Source of the DNA: Planctomycetota bacterium
GTDB taxonomy: Bacteria; Planctomycetota; Planctomycetia; Pirellulales; Pirellulaceae
Assembly: GCA_026692865.1 (NCBI GenBank)
Contig: JAPLNI010000058.1
Span: forward strand, 496,938-560,937
Length of the DNA: 64,000 nt
Reading direction: 5' to 3'
Shown: positions 10,201 through 18,674 of the stretch, in pieces
Layout of the letters: every line of letters begins with the position of its first letter
Position numbering within the stretch: position 1 is the first letter of the stretch
Translations under genes and position numbers: made by a program
The notes under the pieces: model-generated
What the model was told of the DNA's origin: nothing
Databases searched by the model: none
The model's input: the letters and a program-made list of their open reading frames with translations, nothing else

Positions 10201-12991
10201 TACCCTTCTTGATTTGCTGGTCGAAAGTGACAACTAGATTTGCGTTTACAGGAACAGCCGTCGAGTTATCCGCTGGGCTAAAGGTGACAACCTTAGGGAA
10301 GTCATCATCAGCAACATTAATCGATGCTGGAACTGAGAAATAGTCGACTACAACAGGAGTGATTACCGCCGTTTGCAATCCATCACCCTCAGTGTCATTC
10401 ACCGCGTTGATGGTGAATGTTACCGATGCCTGACCAGCAGGAATCGTTACCGTTGCAGGAATCGAAACTTCGGTAGGATCACCGTTGACCAAGGTTACCA
10501 CAAGGGCTGGAGTCAAAGGGTCGCTGATGTTTCGAGTTACGGTCCCAATCGCGGTTCCGCCGTTCTCATTGATCGTTGTTTGATTTATCGTCAATGTCAA
10601 CGTTGGAGCAACTGCAGTAGTGAAACTCCAATCGGTAGGAATCACAACGCCTTGGAAAGGAAGACCAACGACCCCACCCTTGATTTGTAGGTTGTCGATT
10701 GCCAAGTAACCGCCAGCGTTGAATTGCTGCCCGAATCGGAATACCATCGATCCAGAAGTTGGATTGCTGAACGGAGTGAGAGCTGTCGCTCCGGTAACAC
10801 CGGTGCTCGAAATAACAACTCGAGTGTTGTCAACGTTGCCACTGAATTGAGCGATTCCGATCCAGCTGAGACCACCATCGTACGAAACGTCGATAGTTCC
10901 AAGCTTCGGAAGCCCTCCGCGATAGGCTGCATCAAATTCCAAAACAACCGAGCCCTCTTCCATACCAGTCAGATTAATTGGGGTGGTCTGAAGGAATGAA
11001 TCTTGTGCTGATGTAACTGCGACTGTTCCTTGACCGGAAGTGAAGTTCGCTGTCCCGCCGTTAGCAATGAAGTTAGCCTTGCTAATGAAGCTCCATCCTC
11101 CACCAGGAGTGACATTGAATCCAGTGGGAGGAGTCGTACCTGTAACAATCCGGTCGAAACTTTGCTGAAGAAGAATCGCACCAGCTGTCGGTGTCGAGGA
11201 TAGATCGACAAATGCACCTTCGTCGACCAAAACGTAAAACTCGGTAACTCCAGGCAAATTACCCCGAGGGTTAACGGTAACTGTGCTGCCCGAGACCACG
11301 ACGATTGCAGGATTCGAATCGTTAACGTTGATGCTTTCGATTAGCGTGCTATCGCTTGATCGAAGAATACTGATCAGGCCGTTACCTTTTCGAACTGGAG
11401 AGTCAAAGTTAATTACCAAATTGCTTTGGTAATCGACATTGGTAGAGTTATCAGCCGGTGTCACTGTGACAATCTTAGGTCCCTCATCGTCTAGAACGTC
11501 GATCGAACGAACGCCTTGAACGAATGTAGGAGCATCAGCGGTGATTGTTACCGTTTGCTTTCGATCGCTGATCGCGTCATCAACTGCGGCAATAGCGAAC
11601 GTAACCGACGCTTGGTTGGCTGGAATCGTTACGGTCGCAGGAATTGTGGCTTCCGTCGTATCGCTATTGGCAAGCGTAACTACAAGAGGATCTGCCCAAT
11701 TGCCTATGGATCCATTTCGAGTGACCGTGCCAACGGCTGATCCGCCATTTTCACTCATGGCGATTTGGTTGATACCAACGGTTAGTGTTGGAATGTCCAA
11801 ATTCCAAGTGGTTGCGTTGGTGATTCCCAAGAATGGAACACCCACTACTTCCGCACTTACCTTGACGTTGTCGATCGCCCACCACCATGTATTACCACCT
11901 GTAACACTCCAACGAAGTTCCATCGTGGCGGCATTAGCTGGGTTCTGAATATTTCGGATTGGAACGTTGCCCTTGCCGTTATCCAAGCCACCGGTGCTAA
12001 CCCCAGTGTTCGTACCCGTCACGAGTCGTTCGTTTAGGTTGACAGGATTTACAGTTGGGGAAGGTCCATCATTGCTTGTGTTGGATGGGTTAAGAGTTAG
12101 TAGGTTTTCCCACGCACCGCCATCAAATCGTACTTCTAACGTTCCTACTTGGGAGAATTCTGGTCGGAAGCTCGAGTCAAACTCAAGAACTACTGATCCC
12201 GGAGTGACACCCTCAAGCTTGATTGGACGCGAGATGAATTTACTATTGAACGGACCTCCGTTAGCGGCATCGTCAAACTGATCTGGGTCACCTAGACCAA
12301 CAGAACCAACACCTCTAGTGAAAGCATCACGAGATTGGCCGCCGGCTTCGCGAATCCAAGAATTCTTATCGATAACACTCCATCCGCGGTATGGCTCAAG
12401 ACCGCCGGTTGGGAGTTGCGTATTGTCTACGGTCCAATTGAGCGGCGGAGTCAACGAGAAGTCGGTTCCATCGCCCCTATCTGCTGGAATTGGAAGTGTG
12501 AACGGACTCAGAGGAATGAATTCAAAGTCCTGTACCAGTGTCGTCGCGCCTGCTGTTTTGACAGTCGGCCCGCCAGTTGTATCGAGGAACGCTCCGTTAT
12601 CGATGAATACGGTGTAAGCTGTGTTAGCGAGCAAGTCAGAAGGAAGATCCACTGTTACGGTGCTTCCCGAAATCGAAACACTTGGCGAGTTCACGTCGAC
12701 CGCGATTCCGAGTGTTCCCGTCGCTTGATTAACAACGTGAATAGCCCCCTGTCCTTTGACAACCGGTTGGCTGAAGACAACTTGGAGGTCTGTATTCAAT
12801 GGCCAATTAATGGAATTGTCCGCAGGGCTTAGGCTTACAATGTCAACCGCCATCAAATTACGCGGTTCGAGTTGCTCAAGAAATCTTCTTCTAGCTTGCA
12901 ACCGTCGAGCTTCAGTTCTCCTACGCTTACCAAGAAGGCGTTGTGCCGACTTGGCGAAAGACTTCAGTGTTCGACTTCCAGAAAATGACAT
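7247..12991 (-). CDS. Giant LEPR-XLL surface protein with Calx-beta, LTD and dockerin-like modules
   Basis: Large exported, probably surface-located protein of 1914 residues. The start is ATG 12991, with GGAG 8 nt upstream; the frame is open 17 codons further but without that signal. A basic N-terminus leads to LEQLEPRNLMA (residues 39-48), the planctomycete LEPR-XLL export motif. Three successive composite modules follow. Each has a bacterial Ig-like domain (SLSPADNS, VTPADNST, FSPADNSTAV), a jelly-roll-like segment ending in an AIDN motif, and a Calx-beta-like segment with (S/N)ENGG(S/T)A and TIPAxQASVTF. Then come a lamin-tail-like domain (VVITEIMYAPAG, EWIEVVNRG), a cadherin-like segment and a C-terminal dockerin-like pair of calcium loops (DVDRSGAVNVLDTN). 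The role is presumably adhesion or cell-envelope assembly. The very long open frames on the opposite strand are shadows. Confidence 0.9.
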   Translation of the reverse strand: MSFSGSRTLKSFAKSAQRLLGKRRRTEARRLQARRRFLEQLEPRNLMAVDIVSLSPADNSINWPLNTDLQVVFSQPVVKGQGAIHVVNQATGTLGIAVDVNSPSVSISGSTVTVDLPSDLLANTAYTVFIDNGAFLDTTGGPTVKTAGATTLVQDFEFIPLSPFTLPIPADRGDGTDFSLTPPLNWTVDNTQLPTGGLEPYRGWSVIDKNSWIREAGGQSRDAFTRGVGSVGLGDPDQFDDAANGGPFNSKFISRPIKLEGVTPGSVVLEFDSSFRPEFSQVGTLEVRFDGGAWENLLTLNPSNTSNDGPSPTVNPVNLNERLVTGTNTGVSTGGLDNGKGNVPIRNIQNPANAATMELRWSVTGGNTWWWAIDNVKVSAEVVGVPFLGITNATTWNLDIPTLTVGINQIAMSENGGSAVGTVTRNGSIGNWADPLVVTLANSDTTEATIPATVTIPANQASVTFAIAAVDDAISDRKQTVTITADAPTFVQGVRSIDVLDDEGPKIVTVTPADNSTNVDYQSNLVINFDSPVRKGNGLISILRSSDSTLIESINVNDSNPAIVVVSGSTVTVNPRGNLPGVTEFYVLVDEGAFVDLSSTPTAGAILLQQSFDRIVTGTTPPTGFNVTPGGGWSFISKANFIANGGTANFTSGQGTVAVTSAQDSFLQTTPINLTGMEEGSVVLEFDAAYRGGLPKLGTIDVSYDGGLSWIGIAQFSGNVDNTRVVISSTGVTGATALTPFSNPTSGSMVFRFGQQFNAGGYLAIDNLQIKGGVVGLPFQGVVIPTDWSFTTAVAPTLTLTINQTTINENGGTAIGTVTRNISDPLTPALVVTLVNGDPTEVSIPATVTIPAGQASVTFTINAVNDTEGDGLQTAVITPVVVDYFSVPASINVADDDFPKVVTFSPADNSTAVPVNANLVVTFDQQIKKGNGFVHIIRTSDGKAAQSIDIQSPAVTISGSTVTINPSADLRGLTDYYVSFERGAILNTVAATQIGGSLLTQDFELLPLGPAVFETVGLTPNGKDFTITPPSGFQVDNTLLPAGGVPEWNGWTFAEKSFWSTQGGQNRALFTRGQGTIAVGDVDEWDDTVTFNNGFNGSILTSPINLTGVAAGTAVLSFDSSFRPEDSQIGKLDVTYDGGATWENLLTLDPSNTSNATNASNINERRTIALPSQPSSGIMQFRWNVQGANDWWWAIDNINVIGDTSGLAYPGIANTEATVWNFTTADVPVSLSVAPTPIAENGGTAVVTVTRNLGTTGDLVVNLASGDTSIATVPQTVTILDGQASATFNVTAVNNAVAHGIRNVTISAATAGFNSTSAVVSVADDEIADVVITEIMYAPAGGAPVNGTTNTNATKREWIEVVNRGTATADLSGWSFDDEDVTNWGKIPNGTTLAPGQVGVFYNGPAGGATVTQFRNAWNVPANAIVVGVFWGDLANTPAAVAPINENILLRDSSNATIDTVNYDDIAPWPANVFSTVAGAAFASSIYLTSVASDNNIGASWAASVVGVAGAINPVPVVTGVDALGNPVSAAVYAVTDRGSPGALPLTAPTISNIGDQTTAFQTPTAAIPVTVFDAETALNDLVLSVTSSSNTALVPVANVTFGGTGGNRTLVVTPASGQSGTSIIVIRVTDGSGAFSEVFFTLTVQPAATAASVVGRNVFYNNAGAVFGTNGANATDPLVNPVLAIDPTKSALLPGGTAGVANFTNYSRGINGLVIDITNPANLAAIDASSFQFATWSTFPDATPNFVTITPTVTVSTFATGGQGGSARVKLTFPDRAIENAWLRVTVLANPLTTGLTANDVFYFGNARFDVNSTNATVQVGTNILDTNQVRGQNGQNSGIVSNVFDVDRSGAVNVLDTNATRGGTNVNSLRFFNAPASLQLARSASLGTPAILSQGVVKKTLIDATDDFFSQF

Positions 12992-13204
12992 CAACGTTTC
13001 TCCAAAATAGTGTTCGATGAAAGGACAAATCGCACAAGGCAAATAAACTTCTCTCGATATCGATCAATTTGGTACTATGCCCAAATTACGCAATCCGATT
13101 AGTAAGCATTGTCCGTACACTCGTTAAGACTTATGTGCCTTAATAGAGAAGAAATCGTTAATGTGTCGTAAAGAAATAACGAAGTTGGCACGTTCGGCTG
13201 ACAC

Positions 13205-13927
13205 TTAAGAGCCTATGCGTGTTCGCTCAGCGAGTCGACTAGCTGATAACGAACCAGTCTTCAAATGAGCTTGGGCGTTGAAAGCAATAACTGCTCGATC
13301 TGTCTCACCTTGATAGGGTAGGCCACTATGCATAAGAAACGAAGGAAACAACAAAAGCAATCCATTTTCGATAGGTGGGTCGAGTGATGCGGACAAGTAT
13401 TTATTGCCAAAATCGCGGTAGCCACCACCTAAATTATGTGGGCAATAAAAGCGACTTCCGCCATTAGGTGCAGACTGACCAACCCTTTGTCCGCTTGCAC
13501 CTGTTTCAAGATAAAAAATCCCACACCATGAGCACCCGTGATGAACGTGCGCATCGTGAAAGCCACCTTCATTGGTGATGTGGTACCAGCTATCGACGAA
13601 TTGAATTTGAATATCTTGCGGACTTGCTTCTTGATCATTCGCAATGCAAATAGCTGTCGCAAGCGTCGACTCGATGAACTTCACAAGTCTCTGAAGACTT
13701 TCTTCGTTCTGTAAAAATAAATCGAAATTACTCTCATATAGCCCATGAGCTGATTTTGCACCGACAGCAACTCCACTTTCAACCGCTTGCTTCTGGCTGT
13801 CTTTTAAACGCTTCAAATAAGCTAACAAATTTACACCGTCGATTGACATGGCATCCCAACGACGCGTAAAAAACATCGTCGACCACGCTTGAGTTCCTCG
13901 GAGATCGTAAGTTTTATCTGTGGACAT
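13205..13927 (-). CDS. Putative 2OG-Fe(II) oxygenase, TIGR02466-type
   Basis: Predicted 2-oxoglutarate and iron-dependent oxygenase, 240 residues. Candidate iron ligands are the HxH of HDAHVHHGCSW (H127, H129) and a distal His in LLLFPSFLMHSG (H200); an Arg at 211 (TDRAVIAFN) would bind 2-oxoglutarate. This HxH...LFPSxLxH...R pattern matches the uncharacterised TIGR02466 family. Starting at ATG 13927, it is transcribed divergently from a second member of the same family at 14316. The substrate is unknown; other members are often near sulfotransferase or TPR-sulfotransferase genes, as here. Confidence 0.8.
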   Translation of the reverse strand: MSTDKTYDLRGTQAWSTMFFTRRWDAMSIDGVNLLAYLKRLKDSQKQAVESGVAVGAKSAHGLYESNFDLFLQNEESLQRLVKFIESTLATAICIANDQEASPQDIQIQFVDSWYHITNEGGFHDAHVHHGCSWCGIFYLETGASGQRVGQSAPNGGSRFYCPHNLGGGYRDFGNKYLSASLDPPIENGLLLLFPSFLMHSGLPYQGETDRAVIAFNAQAHLKTGSLSASRLAERTRIGS

Positions 13928-14315
13928 TGAGAATACGAGAAAGTTCCATGCGATTTGGATAACACTAAAGAGATACCGAAGGCTTCGCTACTGCTAGACA
14001 CACTCATAAAGATAGCTGAGCCTACATCGCTTAATTGTTAACGAATAATGAATGATTGAAGAAGGTTTCGAGAATCTTTCGTTCTGTGAGAAGAGCGACA
14101 TTTCTCATCCCCGTAGCAGATGTCGTAAGACATCTGAAGCCTTCGGCATGCTCTAATTTCTCGAACGACTTCTGAATTCTTACGAATCCAGCTACCCAAA
14201 ATCGAAGTTGGATAAAACACGAAGATACGGCCAAGGCAAGTTTTCTAGAACTCGCTACAATTCGATGTGCTTAGTATTCGCACCTGTTATTCTCCAATCG
14301 AACGAATTGCTTATC
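13928..14315. other. Divergent intergenic region between oxygenase genes
   Basis: This 388-bp gap separates the divergent oxygenase genes and should hold both promoters. I see no convincing -35/-10 pair. Its main feature is an REP-doublet element at 14113-14195, listed separately. The plus-strand oxygenase frame is open back to TTG 14208, which would overlap the repeat's edge, but no conserved residues are found there. Confidence 0.5.
14113..14195 (+). repeat. REP-doublet (REPIN-like) element, copy 1
   Basis: An 83-bp element bounded by GTAGC (14113) and GCTAC (14195). The left half is GTAGC followed by the hairpin AGATGTC-GTAA-GACATCT. The right half is the hairpin TGAATTC-TTAC-GAATCCA (one mismatch) followed by GCTAC. 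The two halves are inverted relative to each other, with about 35 nt of unconserved sequence between them. The GTAG head plus stem-loop is the architecture of REP sequences mobilised by RAYT transposases. Other copies lie at 42951, 45527, 51236, 54200 and (partial) 59394. Confidence 0.8.
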
Positions 14316-14963
14316 ATGACCGCTCCTGCAGCATCGACAATGAATCAGCAAATCGCTTTAGCATTTCCGACGCTTATCGGGCGGTTCCAGATATCAGATA
14401 CGGAAGCTGCTAACGCGGCATTGCTTGCGATACTACTAGATCGCGAGGCGAAATCACCTTCAAACGATTATGCAAATGTCGGCGGCTGGCATTCCTCAGG
14501 AGATTTACTTGAATGGCCACATGAAGAAGTAAGGCTACTTAAAAGCTGGATTTCCGAGGGGCTCAATCGCATGGTTCAAGCTACAGGGCAATTACCCGAG
14601 GTTGCAGGTCGAGCCGCTCCCCCACGTGGAAGCTTTCGAATTAGTGCTTGGGGAAACATTAGCCGTCGCGGAAATTATCATCGTATGCATAATCATCCTG
14701 GTAGTGCTTGGTCGGGATGCTATTACGTAACAGGGATGGAAACTACTAACTCGATGGGTGGCGTGCTTGAACTATACGACCCGCGTCCATTTACGGAAAT
14801 GGTCGATGTTCCGGGTACGCCTTACGGTCAACGAGTCCATGTTCGTCCCGTTCCTGGACTTCTTATTCTATTCCCGAGTTGGCTCTACCACTTTGTCCAT
14901 CCGTCTGATTCCGATACGGAAAGAGTGTCGATCGCGTTCAATGCATCTTGGTGGCCAGCATGA
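14316..14963 (+). CDS. Putative 2OG-Fe(II) oxygenase, TIGR02466-type (second copy)
   Basis: A 215-residue predicted iron/2-oxoglutarate oxygenase. I start it at ATG 14316 (MTAPAAS); ATG 14340 is an alternative, and neither has a strong ribosome site. Candidate ligands are H125 and H127 in YHRMHNHPGSAWSG, a distal His in LYHFVHP (H192) and Arg 203 (TERVSIAFNASWW). The segment LAFPTLIGRF near the N-terminus is typical of the family. Its stop overlaps the start of the sulfotransferase-like gene by 4 nt (ATGA), implying translational coupling and a shared pathway. The substrate is unknown. Confidence 0.82.
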   Translation: MTAPAASTMNQQIALAFPTLIGRFQISDTEAANAALLAILLDREAKSPSNDYANVGGWHSSGDLLEWPHEEVRLLKSWISEGLNRMVQATGQLPEVAGRAAPPRGSFRISAWGNISRRGNYHRMHNHPGSAWSGCYYVTGMETTNSMGGVLELYDPRPFTEMVDVPGTPYGQRVHVRPVPGLLILFPSWLYHFVHPSDSDTERVSIAFNASWWPA

Positions 14964-15922
14964 CCAATTCAACTGGAATGACGCTGCAACAGGCTTTGAG
15001 TGCTTCTCCAAAGCTATTTCCTCTTAACATCGACGCTGAAGGGCGCGTTGTTCAACTCGTTGGTCTCTCTGAAGCGGACTACCAAGCAGCAAGTTTTTTA
15101 GATAATCGGTTGCTCTCAGCGAACACTCCTCAAGCGACCGTTCCTTGGCAAGAACTTGCCGTAGCTGCATCCGACTTACCAATACATTGCGATTTTATTT
15201 TTCATATTTCTCATGTGGGTTCTACGCTTCTATCGCGATTGCTCGGATCCCATCCGTCCTGCTTTTCTGTTAGAGAGCCTGCCATTCTTCGACTGATTAG
15301 CCAAGGAAAATTTCAAGATCGACTAAAAACGTTCCTCGGGTTGTGGTCGCGAACGTATCATCCAAGCCAACGTGCAATCATCAAGGCGACCAGCTTTGTT
15401 AGCGAGATAGCTGTACAACTACTTTCGGTTGCTCCTGATTCGCGAGCTTTGCTGATGTTTGTAAAGCCAGAAACATTTCTACCAGCATTGCTAGATGGGG
15501 CGATGAGTGATATATCGAGTAATGTTAAGTCCCGTTTCGAGCGTCTCCAAAGTAAAGGTTTTCTTAGCGAAGTTAGACTAGAAGGCCTATCACCGGGCGA
15601 GTGTGTCGCGTTGAGTTGGCTTTCGGAGATGGAATCTCTCACCGAAGTGGCGAAGGCTTTTCCGGATAGAACGCAGTGGCTGGATTTTGATGAATTCCTT
15701 GAGCAACCGGACCTGCATTTACAAGAATCGTTCTCGCATTTCGGCGTGACAGCGGAAGTTCATTCGATCATAGCCGGACCGATTATGCAGAGATATGCAA
15801 AGAAGCCCGATGTAAACTACGACTCGTCCTTTCGTGCGAAATTGCTCGACGTATCGAGGGAAAAATACAGAGGCGAAATTTTTCGCGGACTCGAGTTTAT
15901 CAAGCGATACAAAACAGAGTAA
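14960..15922 (+). CDS. Sulfotransferase-like P-loop protein
   Basis: A 320-residue cytosolic protein. The ATG at 14960 overlaps the oxygenase stop (ATGA), which decides this start over a GTG at 14948. The segment FIFHISHVGSTLLSRLLGSH (about residues 80-98) resembles the PAPS-binding 5'-phosphosulfate loop of sulfotransferases, where HxGSTLLxRxL replaces a classic Walker A; VREPAILR follows as in related proteins. The C-terminal part (LDFDEFLEQPDLHLQESFSHFG) fits the helical end of sulfotransferase-3-like folds. It could instead be a P-loop kinase-like protein. Coupling to an oxygenase suggests sequential hydroxylation and sulfation, but that is inference. Confidence 0.65.
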   Translation: MTNSTGMTLQQALSASPKLFPLNIDAEGRVVQLVGLSEADYQAASFLDNRLLSANTPQATVPWQELAVAASDLPIHCDFIFHISHVGSTLLSRLLGSHPSCFSVREPAILRLISQGKFQDRLKTFLGLWSRTYHPSQRAIIKATSFVSEIAVQLLSVAPDSRALLMFVKPETFLPALLDGAMSDISSNVKSRFERLQSKGFLSEVRLEGLSPGECVALSWLSEMESLTEVAKAFPDRTQWLDFDEFLEQPDLHLQESFSHFGVTAEVHSIIAGPIMQRYAKKPDVNYDSSFRAKLLDVSREKYRGEIFRGLEFIKRYKTE

Positions 15923-15925
15923 ATG

Positions 15926-18616
15926 TTATCTGTTTCGTAGCCAATCTACGAAGTTTGGATCGTCCATCTTAAGAAGGGGCCCTTCCTTTCGACGTCGTTC
16001 AAATTTTGGATCCGTTGGATCAAACGTGTCTTCAGGCTTAAATACACGTGGGTCGACTGGTACGAATTTGTATGGAGTGAAGTCCGGTTCTGACGTGAAC
16101 ATATCTGACAAGTCATTCGCGGTAGCGTCAAACAAGTTGTTTGGCCCCAAATTAAATAGTCGGTAAATGGTCTTGGTGATGCTAACGATTGAGGTATGCT
16201 CATGAGTGACAACGCCACGCTTTGCCCACGGGCTGATGCAAAGCACGTACGAACGATGTCGATCAATCGAATCGTTATCTCCACCCGAGTCATCTTGTGT
16301 AACGAAGATAGCCATCTTCTTCCATTCTGGCTGAGCAGATAGATAGGCGACTATCTTTCCGAGCGCTAAATCGTTGTCTGCCATATAACTCGCAACGTAC
16401 GGAAAGCCGTTTTTCGGAATCGGAGCTGCACCGTGATCGTTGCAAAGCGTAACGTTGATGAAGTTTGGAATCTTGTTTTCGTGTTTTGTTCGATACTCTT
16501 CCAAATCTTCAACAAACCAATCGACTCGCGCGATATCAGGAATGTAGTTGTTGTAAGCCGGGAAATCAAAATCCGTGTTGTCAAATAAAACCTTTGGCAT
16601 CGGAAAGTTGACTTGGGTGTATGCCCCTGATCTATTCGTCATCGGCCCCTCGTCATTGTCAGGAAGTTCAAAGCCTTCGCCATAGTTGCGAAATGGAATT
16701 CCGCCACGCGAAAGATGTTCCCACATTGATCCGTTCTCTAAATAATCTTCAGGGATCTGCGATCCGTTGGATGTGAACGATACCACTCGACCTTTCGCTG
16801 TTTCGCTTTTACTGAATCCCCATCCGGAATAAAAAACGCGAGTTGTCCATAGACTTGGATACGCACCCACCAACCACCGATGGCCGTCACCAGATGCTTG
16901 CGGCTCCATGTAGAAGTTATCCGATATACAAAAGCTTTCTGCGAGTCGAATATGATTAGGCATAATCGGCATACGCTCTTTCTTGCCCTTTTCTGCAAGC
17001 CACCCGTTGAGCCCGAACTCCGCGTACTCCGGCTCGCTAGTCGAGCCTTTCAAGCCGCCAAAGATCCCGTCGAAGGTATGATTCTCTTTCGTTATGAAGA
17101 CAACATACTCAATTTCTTTTGGTAGGGTTGTTGTCTTCTCGCCTGGGATCATTCCGTTGTTTTTCAGTACTGTTTGCAAGCCTGATTTAAGATCCGTTAA
17201 ATCAACGACGCTAATCATTCCCGGCATTTCTTGGAAACCGAATCTTTCGTCGCCTTCGGGACGGCGGTGCTTAGCTCCTCGAGGTCCATGTCCAAGTCCT
17301 TTTTGAGACGATATAAAGAGTGTGTTTTGGTCGGGAGACAGTCGACATGCAGTTGGAAACCAACCGGTAGGAATCCAATCTTCTACGACGCCTTGTGCAA
17401 CATCAATCACAGCTACTGCGTTTAAACCAGAAGCACAGACGTACAACTTCTTTCGGTTCTTGCTCAACGCCATACCTGATGGAATAGCACCTCGCAATGT
17501 TGCTAGGGCAGGCTCAGGGGCAAGTTTAACAGTTTTTCGAATCTCTAATGTTCTCGAATCTAAGTATTGAACCGTGTCATTGTTTGCATTCGCGACGAAC
17601 AAAGTGTCATCTGAGACAAGTAACGCATTTGGTGAACTCCCACCAACGGCTTTGCCGCTGTCGGTAGGTGCGTGAATGAGAATACCTGTCTTGATTTTAG
17701 CTGCAACAACCGGCATCACGGGATCTGCAACATCGATCATCCAAACTGAGTGCGCATCGGGGACCAACGGATCGCCTAAGCCGGGTACTTTGCGTCCTTC
17801 CTTGATAACTCCCTCTTCTGCTTCTTTGGAAGGAAACCCGAAGGCTGGTGTCGTTAGCCCACGTTCATCGCCATTGCCGGTGGGTACAAGCGAATAATCA
17901 AAAACTCCGATGTTTGCCACGAAAAGTCGCTTACCATCTTCCGAAAGTGCAAGTGAAAATGGCTCACGTCCAGCTGCAATATCTGCAACAACTTTTTCAT
18001 CTTGAAGGTCAAAAACAACGATTCGTTGTCGAGCAACGTCTGCTCCGAAGACGAATCGTCCATTAGGTGAAATCGCAATATCGTTAATGTACGCTTCGTT
18101 ATGTGCTTTGATCGATAGAACAGGCTTTTGATCTAGCTGCTCAAGTCGCTTACTTGCCGGCTTATACCATTGACTTGTTTCAAAGACTTGTATCCCGTGA
18201 CCTGAGTCGCCACTGGATGTAATGAGCTTTGAGCCGTCCTGTGTAAAGATCCCGCAGAACGCTGCATTTTTCCATGGAATACGATAGGAGTTGCTTTTCG
18301 CCGTGGCGTTGTCCCTGTGATAAATCACCATGCCAGGGTCGCAGAATCCGATCACAAGCTTTCCGTCTGGACTTGGGACTACATTCCAAAGGTCATCGCC
18401 CGTGTATAGCCTTTCACCCACTGGCGTCACAAATCGTCCATTGGGGAGAATAGTAACGCCGCCAGGTACAACTTGAGCAAACTCGTTACCCGATGGAGAA
18501 CGATAGCTTGGAATCTGTGCTATCGATGTACCAGCAAAAGGGACACTGACTAACAGAATGAGGGTTGCGAGAGAAACAATAGTCAAATGATTAAATAATG
18601 GTGCGTGCTTCATCAT
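15926..18616 (-). CDS. Secreted phosphoesterase with N-terminal beta-propeller
   Basis: An 896-residue exported protein with a signal peptide ending near FAGTSIAQ. Residues about 45-490 contain repeated WD/YncE-like blades (for example DGKLVIGFCD, NGRFVFGADVARQRIVVFD, DGKRLFVANIG, LSPDQNTLFISSQKG). The C-terminal half is an alkaline-phosphatase-superfamily phosphoesterase (PF04185-like): YVVFITKENHTFDGIFG begins it, with FCISDNFYMEPQASGDGHRW and IFVTQDDSGGDNDSIDRHR carrying probable metal ligands. Such proteins are common in planctomycetes and are predicted periplasmic or secreted phosphodiesterases. It converges with the sulfotransferase-like gene with 3 nt between stops. Specificity cannot be read from sequence. 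Confidence 0.85.
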   Translation of the reverse strand: MMKHAPLFNHLTIVSLATLILLVSVPFAGTSIAQIPSYRSPSGNEFAQVVPGGVTILPNGRFVTPVGERLYTGDDLWNVVPSPDGKLVIGFCDPGMVIYHRDNATAKSNSYRIPWKNAAFCGIFTQDGSKLITSSGDSGHGIQVFETSQWYKPASKRLEQLDQKPVLSIKAHNEAYINDIAISPNGRFVFGADVARQRIVVFDLQDEKVVADIAAGREPFSLALSEDGKRLFVANIGVFDYSLVPTGNGDERGLTTPAFGFPSKEAEEGVIKEGRKVPGLGDPLVPDAHSVWMIDVADPVMPVVAAKIKTGILIHAPTDSGKAVGGSSPNALLVSDDTLFVANANNDTVQYLDSRTLEIRKTVKLAPEPALATLRGAIPSGMALSKNRKKLYVCASGLNAVAVIDVAQGVVEDWIPTGWFPTACRLSPDQNTLFISSQKGLGHGPRGAKHRRPEGDERFGFQEMPGMISVVDLTDLKSGLQTVLKNNGMIPGEKTTTLPKEIEYVVFITKENHTFDGIFGGLKGSTSEPEYAEFGLNGWLAEKGKKERMPIMPNHIRLAESFCISDNFYMEPQASGDGHRWLVGAYPSLWTTRVFYSGWGFSKSETAKGRVVSFTSNGSQIPEDYLENGSMWEHLSRGGIPFRNYGEGFELPDNDEGPMTNRSGAYTQVNFPMPKVLFDNTDFDFPAYNNYIPDIARVDWFVEDLEEYRTKHENKIPNFINVTLCNDHGAAPIPKNGFPYVASYMADNDLALGKIVAYLSAQPEWKKMAIFVTQDDSGGDNDSIDRHRSYVLCISPWAKRGVVTHEHTSIVSITKTIYRLFNLGPNNLFDATANDLSDMFTSEPDFTPYKFVPVDPRVFKPEDTFDPTDPKFERRRKEGPLLKMDDPNFVDWLRNR

Positions 18617-18674
18617 TCGCGGCCTAGCGTAAGCAAGTGATTTGAGAAAAAATCTGCGAGGCTTATATACCAGC

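Noticed and set aside
7293-13010. Many long plus-strand open frames opposite the giant surface-protein gene
   Set aside because: They are shadows of the biased codon use of the repetitive gene; none has a ribosome site or protein-like sequence.
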